Origin: Acidobacteriota bacterium
Lineage (GTDB): Bacteria; Acidobacteriota; Vicinamibacteria; Vicinamibacterales; UBA8438
Length of the DNA: 64,000 bases
Assembly: GCA_009838525.1 (NCBI GenBank)
Contig: VXRJ01000018.1
Span: forward strand, 521,087 to 585,086
Direction: 5' to 3'
Positions 1 through 8,701 of the stretch are shown in pieces. The notes under the pieces were generated by a model. That model searched no databases. It saw nothing but the letters and a program-made list of their open reading frames with translations, and was not told the origin of the DNA. The translations under genes and the position numbers were made by a program. Numbering within the stretch: position 1 is the first letter of the stretch; every line of letters begins with the position of its first letter.

Positions 1-209
1 CCGACTTCACCGGGCAAGGGGCGGTCCCCTATGTGTGGCATATCGATCCCGTGATGAATGGCGCGAATTACGCTGCCGCCACCATCATGAACGAGGTGTT
101 CCCGGCCGACATCGAGGCGCTCTTCAACACCTACAACGGCTCGTTTACGCCCGGCCAGGTCAAGCAGCTTCCGGTCAATCTCGAACTGGTTATCGACTTC
201 GGCAACTAG
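1..209 (+). CDS. C-terminal fragment of a small secreted protein (paralogue of the next gene)
   Basis: The reading frame is open from the left edge (codons start at base 3) to TAG at 207-209, so only about 68 C-terminal residues are visible. They align by eye with the C-terminal half of the protein at 303-830: both have a YxW..DP core, a FPAD segment and an ALFNTY/QLYETY-like segment. The two genes therefore look like a tandem duplication. No family is recognised; the shape could suit a small dimeric alpha/beta-barrel protein, but that is a guess. Confidence 0.7.
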   Translation, partial: DFTGQGAVPYVWHIDPVMNGANYAAATIMNEVFPADIEALFNTYNGSFTPGQVKQLPVNLELVIDFGN

Positions 210-302
210 GCGCCGCACCTGTCGCGGCACCGCCAGTTCGTCCGCCCCGGCGGCTGCGTCGGGCCTGCTGCCGTGTACCCACACCTGATCGGGAGGTGAC
301 GC

Positions 303-830
303 ATGTCGTGTGTCGAGAATGGACCCGGTGCTGGCGGCTGGCGTGGGCTGAGACTCGGTGGCGCACTCTCGGTGGCCGTCGGCGTTGGCTTCGTCATTGG
401 TCTCGCCATTCCGTTCGACGGCGAGGCGCAGGACCCGCAGACCTTCGAGGCGCCTGTCGGCCTGGTCATCAACTACATCCGGCCGGCCGGCACGGCTGAT
501 TTCGAGTCAATCATGCTGCAGCTGCAGCAGGCGCTCGTCGAGGCTGAAGACGAGGAACGCCGGGCGCAGGGCGAAGGCTGGGCTGTCTACAAGGCTCAGG
601 AAACGGGCCCCAACAACCAGGCGGTCTACCTGTGGTTGCTCGATCCGGCGGTCTCGGGTGGGGATTACTCGGTTCCCCAGATTCTCGCGGAGGCTTTTCC
701 TGCCGACGCCCAACAGCTCTACGAGACCTACAAGGAGTCCTTCGGCGCCGGCCAGATCTGGCTGAACCTCGAACCCCTCGCCACTGGCGACGGCGCGAGT
801 GCTCCCGACGACACCGAGCCGAACCGCTAG
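303..830 (+). CDS. Small secreted protein, unknown function (tandem paralogue)
   Basis: This 175-residue protein has a Gly/Ala/Val-rich hydrophobic segment at about residues 17-40 ending near GEAQ, which reads as a signal peptide with a cleavage site. The ATG at 303 follows a GGGAGGTG ribosome-binding site. The mature part (about residues 45-155) alternates beta-like and helical stretches, and its second half resembles the truncated gene at 1-209. The Pro/Asp/Glu-rich C-terminus looks disordered. I do not recognise the family. The pair probably forms one transcript with 93 bp between them. Confidence 0.65.
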   Translation: MSCVENGPGAGGWRGLRLGGALSVAVGVGFVIGLAIPFDGEAQDPQTFEAPVGLVINYIRPAGTADFESIMLQLQQALVEAEDEERRAQGEGWAVYKAQETGPNNQAVYLWLLDPAVSGGDYSVPQILAEAFPADAQQLYETYKESFGAGQIWLNLEPLATGDGASAPDDTEPNR

Positions 831-901
831 GAGCCTGGCGCCGGCGCGCCCGCAAGGACGCGCTAGCGCTGGAAGTGACCGCGCCGCCGGAAATAGAGGC
901 G

Positions 902-1909
902 TCAGCGGCGGAGCGGGCGACCGTCGGCTTCCAGTTGGCGTGCACCCGCCAGGATACCGGTCAGACCGTAGTTTCCTTCGTGACAGGCGTATTCGTAGAG
1001 CACGCCATCCAACCGCCGGAGAGGCATCAACACCGTGTACGGCGCCGTGTACACGGTTTCGTCCGTGATCGTGTACTCGTAGGCGAGTGTGTCCGCGTCG
1101 ATCCGGGTGAACCGCTCGATCAGATGCATGTTCGGCCCGGTGCCGCCGCTCTGGCCACCCTTGAAGTTGGTGGTTTCCACCACCAGGGTGCCGCCTTCCC
1201 AGTGGGCGCGGGAGTCCCCGGCGTACTGCTTCAGATCATGTTTCGGCGCTTCGCTGTCGATCGGAATAATGCGGGCGTTGTGAACCATCTCGTTCACGAT
1301 GACGACGTAGCCGGGCGCCTGCAGGATCTGCACGTTGTTGTTGTACGCGCCTGACCGCATCGGCGGACCGGAGTTGAATCCCATGATGCAGCGGTCGAAC
1401 AGGCTGCGACTCTCGTGCGAGTCATAGCGATGCTCCTCGAGCCAGACCCGCCGTTCCTGTGCAGCCTGCGCCCCTTCCGGGGTCCGTCGCGGGAGCCGGC
1501 CGTCGGGAGGGTCGACAATCAGCGACGTCCGCTTGTCGGACGTGAGTTCAATACCGCGCTCGTACCAGAACTCGTTGTACGACAGGACTCCACCTTCGGC
1601 ACGGGGCTGGTAGCCAGCCGAGGGGGCGCCCCGTTCGGGGTCGAACAGGTCCCGATTCAGCCGGATCCGCTCCGACGCTTCGAACTGCGCCGCGGTCTCC
1701 GGATCCAGGGTTTCCACGTCCTCGAACTGCGACGGCCGCTGGAACGGCGTCAGGGTCCGGAACGTGAAGATGCCGGAGATGTCTGGCTGGCCATCGGGCG
1801 TACGCATTTCCGCAGCCGCGTTGTCCTGCGCGGCAACCGGCAGCGGCGCCAGTGCTGCGAATCCCAACACGAGTGCCGAAAGAACCATCCCTCGAGATCG
1901 ATTGACCAT
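902..1909 (-). CDS. Conserved secreted protein of an Acidobacteria-rich family, unknown function
   Basis: The ORF can extend to 1993, but the ATG at 1909 is preferred: it follows a GGGAG ribosome-binding site and leads straight into a signal peptide (hydrophobic stretch LSALVLGFAALAPL, cut near VAAQ). That gives 335 residues. The mature protein has short conserved blocks, including RCIMGFNSGP, PGYVVIVNEM and HWEGGTLVVETTNF, which recur in a large uncharacterised secreted family common in Acidobacteriota and some Proteobacteria (recalled, not searched). No catalytic motif is evident. It converges with the gene at 303-830, 71 bp apart. Confidence 0.75.
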   Translation of the reverse strand: MVNRSRGMVLSALVLGFAALAPLPVAAQDNAAAEMRTPDGQPDISGIFTFRTLTPFQRPSQFEDVETLDPETAAQFEASERIRLNRDLFDPERGAPSAGYQPRAEGGVLSYNEFWYERGIELTSDKRTSLIVDPPDGRLPRRTPEGAQAAQERRVWLEEHRYDSHESRSLFDRCIMGFNSGPPMRSGAYNNNVQILQAPGYVVIVNEMVHNARIIPIDSEAPKHDLKQYAGDSRAHWEGGTLVVETTNFKGGQSGGTGPNMHLIERFTRIDADTLAYEYTITDETVYTAPYTVLMPLRRLDGVLYEYACHEGNYGLTGILAGARQLEADGRPLRR

Positions 1910-1989
1910 TCCGTATCGCTCCCTAATCGCGCGCGAGTGACTTCCGCGACGGCTTGAGGATAATGCCGAACCCGTAACGGGGCAAGAAC

Positions 1990-2439
1990 TCAAGCCTGTC
2001 GGCGCCGCGCGGCCAGTATGCTGAGGCCGACGCCGACCGCAAGACCCAGGATCGCTCCCGTCAGCAGCATGTTGAAGGACGATTGGGCGACCGCCACGAG
2101 TACGGGATTCGGCTCATCGAAGGGTCCGGTGGCGCCGCGCACGATTACGGTCGAGAAGGGGAGCTGGCCGACCTCCGGCGCGGATGGCCGAAACAGGAAG
2201 CCGAGCAGGGCGCCCACCAGAGTGAGCCCTGCCACGGGGAGACGGGATTCTGTGGACGCCAGCCAGTACAGGCCGAGAATCACTGCCAGCAGGCACAGAA
2301 ACGTGTAGTGGACCGTGCTGTCCGCCTGGAACGTCGCCATCTGGTATGACGGGAATAGCGCGACGACGAAGAACATCATCACGTGCAGCACGCCCAGCAG
2401 GACCCGCTGGAGCAGGTTCGCCGAACTGGAATCAATCAT
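1990..2439 (-). CDS. Small integral membrane protein, unknown
   Basis: A 149-residue protein with about four hydrophobic segments: residues 12-29, 43-60, 68-85 and 118-142. It ends in a basic tail (ARRRQA), which suggests a cytosolic C-terminus. A polar loop at about 88-115 separates the third and fourth segments. It lies upstream of the secreted protein at 902-1909 on the same strand, 80 bp away, but shares no obvious function with it. No family is recognised. Confidence 0.6.
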   Translation of the reverse strand: MIDSSSANLLQRVLLGVLHVMMFFVVALFPSYQMATFQADSTVHYTFLCLLAVILGLYWLASTESRLPVAGLTLVGALLGFLFRPSAPEVGQLPFSTVIVRGATGPFDEPNPVLVAVAQSSFNMLLTGAILGLAVGVGLSILAARRRQA

Positions 2440-2528
2440 TATGTGTTTGTCCCCCGAGCAAAGAATGCGGTGGCGGTTCGCCGCCTGTCAAGCGGAGATC
2501 GTCGTTTGCGGGGCTATGATCGCCTGCG

Positions 2529-3095
2529 ATGATCATCGGCCAAACCGGGATGTCGGCGGCGCCCTTCAACCTACCCGGCAGTGACGGGCGGCAACACAGC
2601 CTCCAAGACTACCGGGGTGAATGGCTGTTGCTCGTCATGCATCGCCACCTTCGTTGACTCGCCTGCCGCCGGCACCTGCTGCAGTTGCAGCAGAAGGAAC
2701 ACCTGTTGCGCGAGTTGAGGATCCGTGTCTGCATCGTGACGTTCGAAGGGGAAGCGGCGGCCCGTGCGTACGCGGCAGAAACGGGAACGCCCTGGCCAGT
2801 GCTTTCGGACCGCGACAAGGGACTCTACGAAGCGTACGGCATGGGACGGTTGTCGTGGCGCCAGTTGGCCCAACCGTCCGCGATCGCCCTCTATCTTGGC
2901 GAAATCCTGAAGGGCAAACTTCCGCAGCAGCCGGAGGCCGATCCGCACCAGGCGGGAGGCGACGTCCTCATCGACCCGGCCGGCATCGTCCGACTGGTTC
3001 ACGCCAACAGCGGTTCAGCCGACCGGCCTACGGTTCAGCGCCTTCTGAATGCGCGGCGCGCCGCCGAACCGGCACCGCATCGTGAATCGCCGTGA
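2529..3095 (+). CDS. AhpC/TSA-like (SelL/PRXL2-related) thioredoxin-fold protein, probable selenoprotein with UGA-encoded Sec43
   Basis: Read straight through the single in-frame TGA at 2655-2657, the frame gives 188 residues with a peroxiredoxin-like layout: LPGSDGR and LQDYRGEW in the first 35 residues, then VMHRHLR, the TGA, LACRRHL, and later TGTPWPVLSD, LYEAYGMG and DVLIDPAG. Homologues carry a C-x-x-C motif after HRHL. Here the first Cys position is the TGA and the second is Cys46 (TGC at 2664-2666), giving U-x-x-C. A perfect hairpin lies 18 nt downstream, where bacterial SECIS elements sit. Coding similarity is strong on both sides of the TGA and the frame is unchanged, which argues against decay. 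An ORF caller would report only a truncated TTG-start protein from 2685. Start is ATG 2529 or ATG 2550; neither has a strong ribosome-binding site. Likely role: thiol or peroxide redox chemistry. Alternatives are a nonsense mutation or a sequencing error. Confidence 0.75.
2676..2693 (+). promoter_or_regulatory. Candidate bacterial SECIS hairpin
   Basis: CTGCTG (2676-2681) pairs perfectly with CAGCAG (2688-2693). The loop CAGTTG can close further by C2682-G2687 and A2683-T2686. The stem starts 18 nt after the TGA at 2655-2657, and a loop G lies at 2684, 27 nt downstream. Bacterial SECIS elements are known to lie inside the coding region shortly after the UGA with a G near the start of the apical loop, and this fits. 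Caution: the same bases encode Leu-Leu-Gln-Leu-Gln-Gln, and such codon runs can form palindromes by chance. Confidence 0.55.
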
Positions 3096-3129
3096 CCCGG
3101 TGACCGTCCGGTACAATTGAATCAGGGAC

Positions 3130-4365
3130 ATGGAAGTCAACAGGGAGACGCAGGACAAACCCGTTGCGACGGCGCAGGTGATGGACCATACAGGCGTCGA
3201 TCGCATGGTGTCGTTGCGGAGGCAGTTTCACCGGCGGCCGGAATTGGCGTTCGACGAGATAGAAACCGCGCGCACCATCATGCTGGAACTGGATCGTCTC
3301 GGCATCCCCTACGACTATGGGGGAGCTGGCGGCGGCGTGGTTGGTCGCCTCGTGGGCAGCGGCCCCGGCCGGCGCATCGCACTCCGCGCGGAAATGGACG
3401 CCCTCCCGTGCGAGGAGGAGACCGGACGCCCATTCACCTCCGCCATTCCCGGCCGGATGCACGCTTGCGGACATGATGTCCACATGGCGATGGTGCTCGG
3501 TAGCGCGGCGCGACTCGCCGCCGATCCGCCGCCCGGCGAGGTGGTATTCGTCTTCCAGCCGGCCGAGGAACGGGGAAACGGTGCTCGCATCATGGTGGAG
3601 GCGGGCGCCCTCGACGGCGTAGATGCGATCTTCGCCGGTCACGTCACGACGGAGTATCCGGTCGGTCGCATCATGGTTTCGGAGGGGACCATCACCGCGC
3701 ATTCCGACCGCTTCTGCATCGAGGTGCGCGGTGAGAGTGGCCATGGCGCACGGCCGCACGAGGCGGTGGATGCGGTGTTGGTGACCGGATTGCTAATCAC
3801 GTCAATCCAGTCGCTGGTGTCGCGATACGTCAACCCGGTCTGGCCATCGGTGGTCACGATCGGCCAGGTGCGGGCAGGAACGGCGGCCAACATCATCGCG
3901 GGCTACGCGGCCCTGGACGGGATCATTCGCACCACCCGGCCAGACGTGCGCAGGGAGATCATCGAGGGACTCGAGCGGACCGCGTCGGCATTGGGTGAAC
4001 TGCACCGCGCGCGGATTGACGTGCGGATCGACGAGAGCTGTCCGTCGGTCGTGAACACTCCGGCGGAAACGGCGCTTGCAGTGGATGCGGTAGGAGAGGT
4101 GCTGGGGGAGGACGCGGTAGTGGTCGCGGATCACCCCAGCATGGGTGCGGAGGATTTCTCCTGGTTCCTGACAGACACGCCCGGTTGCTACGTCCGCTTT
4201 GGCGCGCGGTCGGAGACGGGGGAGTACATACCCCTCCACTCACCTAAGTTCGATGTCGACGAACGGGTCCTGGCGGTGGCCGCCAGGTACTACGAAACGG
4301 TCGTGCGTCGCGCCGCTGGCCTATCGTGCGTCACACTTTCAGCAGACGTGGCAGATCTTCCATAA
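3130..4365 (+). CDS. M20-family amidohydrolase (IAA-amino acid / N-acyl amino acid hydrolase type)
   Basis: This 411-residue zinc-dependent amidohydrolase should cleave an N-acyl or amide-linked amino acid in the cytosol; no signal peptide is seen. The family signature is present in order: FHRRPEL near 34, RAEMDALP with metal Asp90, HACGHDVH at 111-118, QPAEER with Glu146/147, AGHVTT with His171, the ESGHGARP lid-domain motif, and MGAEDFSWF near the C-terminus. Length is normal for the family. ATG 3130 is used; Met18 is an alternative. Its last 35 bp overlap the converging ATP-grasp gene. The substrate cannot be told from sequence. Confidence 0.88.
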   Translation: MEVNRETQDKPVATAQVMDHTGVDRMVSLRRQFHRRPELAFDEIETARTIMLELDRLGIPYDYGGAGGGVVGRLVGSGPGRRIALRAEMDALPCEEETGRPFTSAIPGRMHACGHDVHMAMVLGSAARLAADPPPGEVVFVFQPAEERGNGARIMVEAGALDGVDAIFAGHVTTEYPVGRIMVSEGTITAHSDRFCIEVRGESGHGARPHEAVDAVLVTGLLITSIQSLVSRYVNPVWPSVVTIGQVRAGTAANIIAGYAALDGIIRTTRPDVRREIIEGLERTASALGELHRARIDVRIDESCPSVVNTPAETALAVDAVGEVLGEDAVVVADHPSMGAEDFSWFLTDTPGCYVRFGARSETGEYIPLHSPKFDVDERVLAVAARYYETVVRRAAGLSCVTLSADVADLP

Positions 4366-5815
4366 CCGCCGCATCAGCCTGCTCCGGCGTGGCGCCCATG
4401 GCAATCACGTCGAACTTGCCGAACCGGGCCAGCGGTCCCACGTTGTAGAGGATGAAGCGGCCCCTCCGGGTTGACGGGTCGTACAACTCATCCTCCATCA
4501 GTTCCAGCACGTCCCTGAAACATGCTCCCGCCAACCCGGGGAAGGTCACATCCTGCGCCCGGTACGGATCGAAACGCCCCGGCGCGCGCCGGTAGTGCGG
4601 TGCGACGCGTTCCACGAGAGCCATAGGCAGACTGGTGCCGCCCCATCGACCGTTGCATTCGGTGAACCGAACCTGATAGTCACCTTCCGGATCGCCCGTG
4701 ACGAGGTGATCGAACGAACAGCGACCGACGTAGCCCATTTCCTGCAGGGCCAATGCTATCCAGCGCCCAGCCTGCCTGAGCGTGCGGTCTACATCATCCG
4801 GCAGCGTGGACGTCCGGCTGCCGACGAACACCTTCCGGTCGCCTGCGAGGATCTGTTCATAGACTCCTTCGCACGTCACGCCGCTCGCCCGGTTGCCGAT
4901 CCAGAACTGCGTCGACGGCGACACGGTGGCGCTTTCCCACGCGACCGCCAGCACCGTTTCTCCAGGCACCCATTCGGTTCGCACCAGGAACTCCGCAACC
5001 AGCCGTTCGATCTCCTCAGATGGTCGGCCGCGAAGCGTCGAGCTGTCGAACACCTGGTTGCCCATCGCCGACGCGCAGCGCGTCCGCTTCAATCCGACAG
5101 CAGACCAGGTGGTTGACAGCGCCCCGAGATGCCGGGCCAGACCCGTGGCGTCGTTCGCGGGTCGGGTCTCGGGGATCCAGTCGGGGCCGAGCACCGCTTT
5201 CACCACCTCGTTGAAGGTCCCCTTGTCGTTGGCGATCCAGGTGACGGGGGGCGCGGGCCCCAACACCTGCACCGCATTGATGGATGGGGATGTCCGGTGG
5301 AGCGCACGAGCCAGTTCCCAACACGGTTCGATCGACATGTACGGATGGACCACCACGTGCTCGCGTGCGCCAATCAAGGAGACGAGCTGATCGAGGGTGG
5401 ATGCCTCAAGACAGCCGCGCGCAATGGCCAGCTGCTGGCCGGCAGGTGGTTCCACCGGGACACGGGGGTCGTTGGTCAGCCCAAGGCGTGTGGACCAGTA
5501 GGCGTCATAGTCGGGGTCAACCGGCGTCACCGTGACATAGCAGGCGGGCGAGACGCACCGGATGCGTGCCCGGTGCTGGTATTCCTCGACCCCGACGATG
5601 TCGTTCAGGAAAGGAATCGCGGAGAAATCATCCAGGCAGATCAGAAAGCGGTCTTCGCCTTGCGGCGGCCGGAACCGGCGATTCTCATAGGGTTTAACGC
5701 GGCGCGCCAGATCGAGCCCTTCCGCAATCGGTTGGACCGCCTTCCGAACGCACGCGCGGGCGTCCTCGTAGCTTGTCCAGGGAGGCAGGCGCTGGCCGCC
5801 CGCGAGCCTGCTCAC
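4331..5815 (-). CDS. ATP-grasp domain protein (pre-ATP-grasp type), probable carboxylate-amine ligase-like enzyme
   Basis: About 495 residues. The C-terminal half has ATP-grasp features: a GYVGRCSFDHLV beta-segment and the metal/ATP-binding segment FTECNGRWGGTS. The N-terminal half (RFLICLDDF, VHPYMSIEP, ANDKGTFNEV) resembles the pre-ATP-grasp domain found before some of these enzymes. Such proteins join a carboxylate to an amine or alcohol through an acyl phosphate; the substrate here is unknown. The frame stays open into the tRNA at 5883-5957, which cannot be coding, so a GTG start at 5815 (or 5824) is inferred, without a clear ribosome-binding site. It is a lone gene on this strand. Confidence 0.7.
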   Translation of the reverse strand: MSRLAGGQRLPPWTSYEDARACVRKAVQPIAEGLDLARRVKPYENRRFRPPQGEDRFLICLDDFSAIPFLNDIVGVEEYQHRARIRCVSPACYVTVTPVDPDYDAYWSTRLGLTNDPRVPVEPPAGQQLAIARGCLEASTLDQLVSLIGAREHVVVHPYMSIEPCWELARALHRTSPSINAVQVLGPAPPVTWIANDKGTFNEVVKAVLGPDWIPETRPANDATGLARHLGALSTTWSAVGLKRTRCASAMGNQVFDSSTLRGRPSEEIERLVAEFLVRTEWVPGETVLAVAWESATVSPSTQFWIGNRASGVTCEGVYEQILAGDRKVFVGSRTSTLPDDVDRTLRQAGRWIALALQEMGYVGRCSFDHLVTGDPEGDYQVRFTECNGRWGGTSLPMALVERVAPHYRRAPGRFDPYRAQDVTFPGLAGACFRDVLELMEDELYDPSTRRGRFILYNVGPLARFGKFDVIAMGATPEQADAAVMEDLPRLLKV

Positions 5816-5825
5816 GCGTGGCACG

Positions 5826-5842
5826 CCGGCGAAGCACGCCGG
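5826..5842 (-). terminator. Possible hairpin downstream of tRNA-Gly
   Basis: On the minus strand CCGGCG pairs with CGCCGG around a TGCTT loop, about 40 nt downstream of the tRNA 3' end. There is no T-run, so intrinsic termination is uncertain. It overlaps the region where the ATP-grasp gene is thought to begin. Confidence 0.3.
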
Positions 5843-5882
5843 TGTCCCTTGACGCGCGTGCGGTCTGCCGCAGATGAGGAAT

Positions 5883-5957
<75 letters not shown>

Positions 5958-6015
5958 TCCTCACACGAAGCCAACTCCAGCCGTGAGGGGCCATTCTAGC
6001 AGTCCGTGGTAAGAC

Positions 6016-6057
6016 CGCCGCTACATTCGAGCGGCGAGGCAGGCGCCCAGGCCTGCC
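6016..6057 (-). terminator. Two adjacent stem-loops after the phosphomannomutase gene
   Basis: Two perfect inverted repeats sit back to back between the mutase stop (6077, minus) and the tRNA: GGCAGGC/GCCTGCC at 6038-6057 with a 6-nt loop, and CGCCGCT/AGCGGCG at 6016-6036 with a 7-nt loop. Both are GC-rich 7-bp stems. There is no long T-run, so they may act as a weak or Rho-assisted terminator or protect the mRNA 3' end. Confidence 0.5.
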
Positions 6058-6076
6058 CTGACGGGCGCACAGGCCC

Positions 6077-7441
6077 CTACTGGCCGCGGAGCCAGGCGAT
6101 AATCTCGTCGCGCCGGCTCACCATCTCGGTTTCGGTGGTAGCTTCAAGGTTGAGCCGCAGCAGCGGCTCGGTATTCGACGGCCGCACGTTGAAGCGCCAC
6201 GTGTCGTAGTCCACCGAAACGCCGTCCAGCCGCGATATGCGGCCATCCTGGTACCGTTCGGCCAAGCGGCTGATCGTCGTGTCGACCGCCGCCATGTCGG
6301 GCATCTCGGTGTTTATCTCGCCAGAAAGGAAGTACTTCGCCCTGAGGGGCGCGAGCAGTTCACTCAGGCTCTCGTTGCGCACCGACATCAGTTCGAGCAG
6401 CAACAGGGCCGGGATGAGTCCGTTGTCGGCGAAGAAGTTGTCGCGAAAGTAGTAGTGGCCGGTTACTTCGCCGCCGAACAAAGCGCCCTCTTCGCGCATG
6501 CGTTTCTTGAAGAAAGCATGGCCCACGCGGTTGATCAGCGCAGTGCCGCCGAACCGGGCGACCGTGTCGGGCACTGCCAGGCTGGCCCGGACGTCGTAGA
6601 CGACCTTCGCCCCCCGGGTCTTCCGGAGAAACGCCTCGGCCAGAAGCGCCGTGATGAAATCACCCGGCACGAATTCGCCGTCGCCGTCGACGAAGAAGCA
6701 GCGATCGGCGTCACCGTCCCAGGCAATGCCGGCATCCGGGCCTTCCGCCAGCACCTGCTCCACGAGGTCACGCCGGTTCTCCTCGATGAGAGGGTTGGCT
6801 TCATGGTGCGGGAAGGTGCCATCGACGTCGAAGCAAATCCGTGTCGTCCTGCAGGGCAGCCGCGCGAACAGAGGTGGCGCCATCAGTCCCGCCATGCCGC
6901 TTCCGGCGTCGAGTACCAGATTGAACGGCTTGACGGCGGCGGGGTCAATGAACGTCAGCACGTGATCCACGTAGTCGTCGAGCAGTGACGCCTGGGTCCG
7001 GGTTCCCGGGGCGCCAGCCGGTGCGGGAATCGTCCGGCGCACGACCATGTCGCGGATCTCGCCGATCCCGGCGTCGCCGCTGAGCGGAAGCGCCTGAGCG
7101 CGCACGAGCTTCATCCCGATGTATTCCTTCGGGTTGTGCGAAGCAGTGATCTGGGCGCCGCCGTCGAAGTCATCGCGTGCGACGCCGTAGTAGAGCATGT
7201 CGGTCCCGACCAGGCCGAAGTCGGTGACGCTAGCACCCTGCGCGAGGGCTCCCTCAATGAACGCACCGGCGATCTCGGGCGCCGCGACTCGCATATCTCG
7301 GCCGACAGCGATGCGACGGGCGCCGAGGTAGTCCACGAAGGCGCGGCCGATCTGACGGGCGAGGTCTACGTCGATCTGGCGCGGGTGGATCCCGCGTATG
7401 TCGTACGCCTTGAAGATTGACGCGTCTATCGCTGCCGGCAT
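6077..7441 (-). CDS. manB: Phosphomannomutase/phosphoglucomutase
   Basis: A 454-residue alpha-D-phosphohexomutase interconverting hexose 6-phosphate and 1-phosphate. It has all four family signatures: the N-terminal FKAYDIRG, the phosphoserine loop ITASHNP, the magnesium loop WDGDADRC and the sugar-phosphate loop RPSNTEPLLRL near the C-terminus. Length is typical. The pyrophosphorylase gene lies 72 bp upstream on the same strand, so the pair can turn mannose- or glucose-6-P into an NDP-sugar for glycan synthesis. Mannose versus glucose preference cannot be read from sequence. Confidence 0.92.
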   Translation of the reverse strand: MPAAIDASIFKAYDIRGIHPRQIDVDLARQIGRAFVDYLGARRIAVGRDMRVAAPEIAGAFIEGALAQGASVTDFGLVGTDMLYYGVARDDFDGGAQITASHNPKEYIGMKLVRAQALPLSGDAGIGEIRDMVVRRTIPAPAGAPGTRTQASLLDDYVDHVLTFIDPAAVKPFNLVLDAGSGMAGLMAPPLFARLPCRTTRICFDVDGTFPHHEANPLIEENRRDLVEQVLAEGPDAGIAWDGDADRCFFVDGDGEFVPGDFITALLAEAFLRKTRGAKVVYDVRASLAVPDTVARFGGTALINRVGHAFFKKRMREEGALFGGEVTGHYYFRDNFFADNGLIPALLLLELMSVRNESLSELLAPLRAKYFLSGEINTEMPDMAAVDTTISRLAERYQDGRISRLDGVSVDYDTWRFNVRPSNTEPLLRLNLEATTETEMVSRRDEIIAWLRGQ

Positions 7442-7513
7442 CCGGTCAAGGTCGAATCAGTCGTACGGCCGGGCTTGCCGCGTGGAGCCCGCGAGCTCGC
7501 CCAACAGGTTCGT

Positions 7514-8578
7514 TCAGGCATGAGTATAGGAGGTGACGGTCGTGCTGTCGCCCAACACGGTACCGGGACCCAGTGTCGCATGGTTGCCAATGATGCAGTC
7601 ACGCCCGGCGATGGCGCCTCGAAGCACGGCGCCGATGCCGATGGTGCTGCCGGGCCACACGATTGAGTCGCGCAGCTCCGCTTCGGGCTTGACGAGCACG
7701 TCCTCGCCAATGACGGCGTAAGGGCCTACTTCGGCCCCGGCACGGATGGTCGCGCCGGGCCCGACGTAACACGGGCCGTTCAGGTTCGCGCCCGGATCGA
7801 CGGTCGCGCCGTCGGCCACCGTCGGCTCGCCAGTGCTAGCCGGACGGTCGCACAGGCAGGCCGAATGGCACAATCCATCCAGAATGTCGCGGTGCGCCGC
7901 CAGATAAGCCTCCGGCGTCCCGATATCGCGCCAGTAGCATTCCTCGATGTACGCGGCGACCGTCTCACCGCGTTCGATCAGTGCGGGGAAATAGCCACGT
8001 TCGATCGAGTGTTTCTCGTTCGCCGGGATCAGGTCGAAGGTGTCGGGTTCAAGAAGGTAGACGCCAGCGTTTATCGTCCGGCAGGTTACCTCCGACGGAT
8101 CGGGCTTCTCGACGAAGCGGGTGATCCGCCCCTCCGGGTCGGTCTCAACCAGGCCATAACGTGTTGGATCCTCAACCGGCTTGAGGAAAATCGTTGCGTG
8201 CGCGTCGAGTGCCCGGTGCCGCTGAAGCATGGCGTTGAGATCGATATCGGTGAGGACGTCACCGTTGAAGACGAACGTCGTGCCATCAAGATGCGACTCG
8301 GCGAATTTCACGGCGCCGCCCGTGCCGCGGGGTTCGGGCTCGACGAGGTAGCGGACCGGCAGGCCTGCGTCGCCGCCGCCCCGTACGGTCGCCTCAATCC
8401 GGTCCGGCCGGTAGTTGAGGCTCAGGATCACTTCGTCGACGGCGGGGACACGCCGGAGAAGGTCTATCTGGTGATAAAGGAAGGGTCGATCAAACAGAGG
8501 CACGATCGGCTTGGGCGTGGAGAGGGTCAGGGGTCTCAACCGTGTTCCGAAGCCGCCGGCAAGGAGAATCGCCTTCAT
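7514..8578 (-). CDS. NDP-sugar pyrophosphorylase (mannose-1-phosphate guanylyltransferase-like)
   Basis: A 354-residue sugar-1-phosphate nucleotidyltransferase. The N-terminal nucleotide-binding motif LAGGFGTRLRPLT is at residues 6-18, followed by TPKPIVP, the GTGGAV segment and the metal-binding Asp in FNGDVLTDID. The C-terminal third (from about 255) is a left-handed beta-helix with hexapeptide-like repeats (VDPGANLNG, GPGATIRAG). It makes GDP-mannose or a related NDP-sugar from the product of the downstream mutase. Start ATG at 8578. Confidence 0.9.
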   Translation of the reverse strand: MKAILLAGGFGTRLRPLTLSTPKPIVPLFDRPFLYHQIDLLRRVPAVDEVILSLNYRPDRIEATVRGGGDAGLPVRYLVEPEPRGTGGAVKFAESHLDGTTFVFNGDVLTDIDLNAMLQRHRALDAHATIFLKPVEDPTRYGLVETDPEGRITRFVEKPDPSEVTCRTINAGVYLLEPDTFDLIPANEKHSIERGYFPALIERGETVAAYIEECYWRDIGTPEAYLAAHRDILDGLCHSACLCDRPASTGEPTVADGATVDPGANLNGPCYVGPGATIRAGAEVGPYAVIGEDVLVKPEAELRDSIVWPGSTIGIGAVLRGAIAGRDCIIGNHATLGPGTVLGDSTTVTSYTHA

Positions 8579-8701
8579 CGAATCCCAGGATCATACCCAC
8601 ACGTTGAGACGGGCGGTTGCCGGCAGAGGCGACCGGACCCCTCGGAAAACCGACCCGCCCCCGAGCGTGGTTAGAATACAGATGGGTCGAGACAGCCGCG
8701 G

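Noticed and set aside
2621-3085. Overlapping 154-codon frame across the AhpC-like gene, ending at 3085.
   Set aside because: Arg/Pro/Ala-rich sequence without family character; a shadow of the selenoprotein frame.
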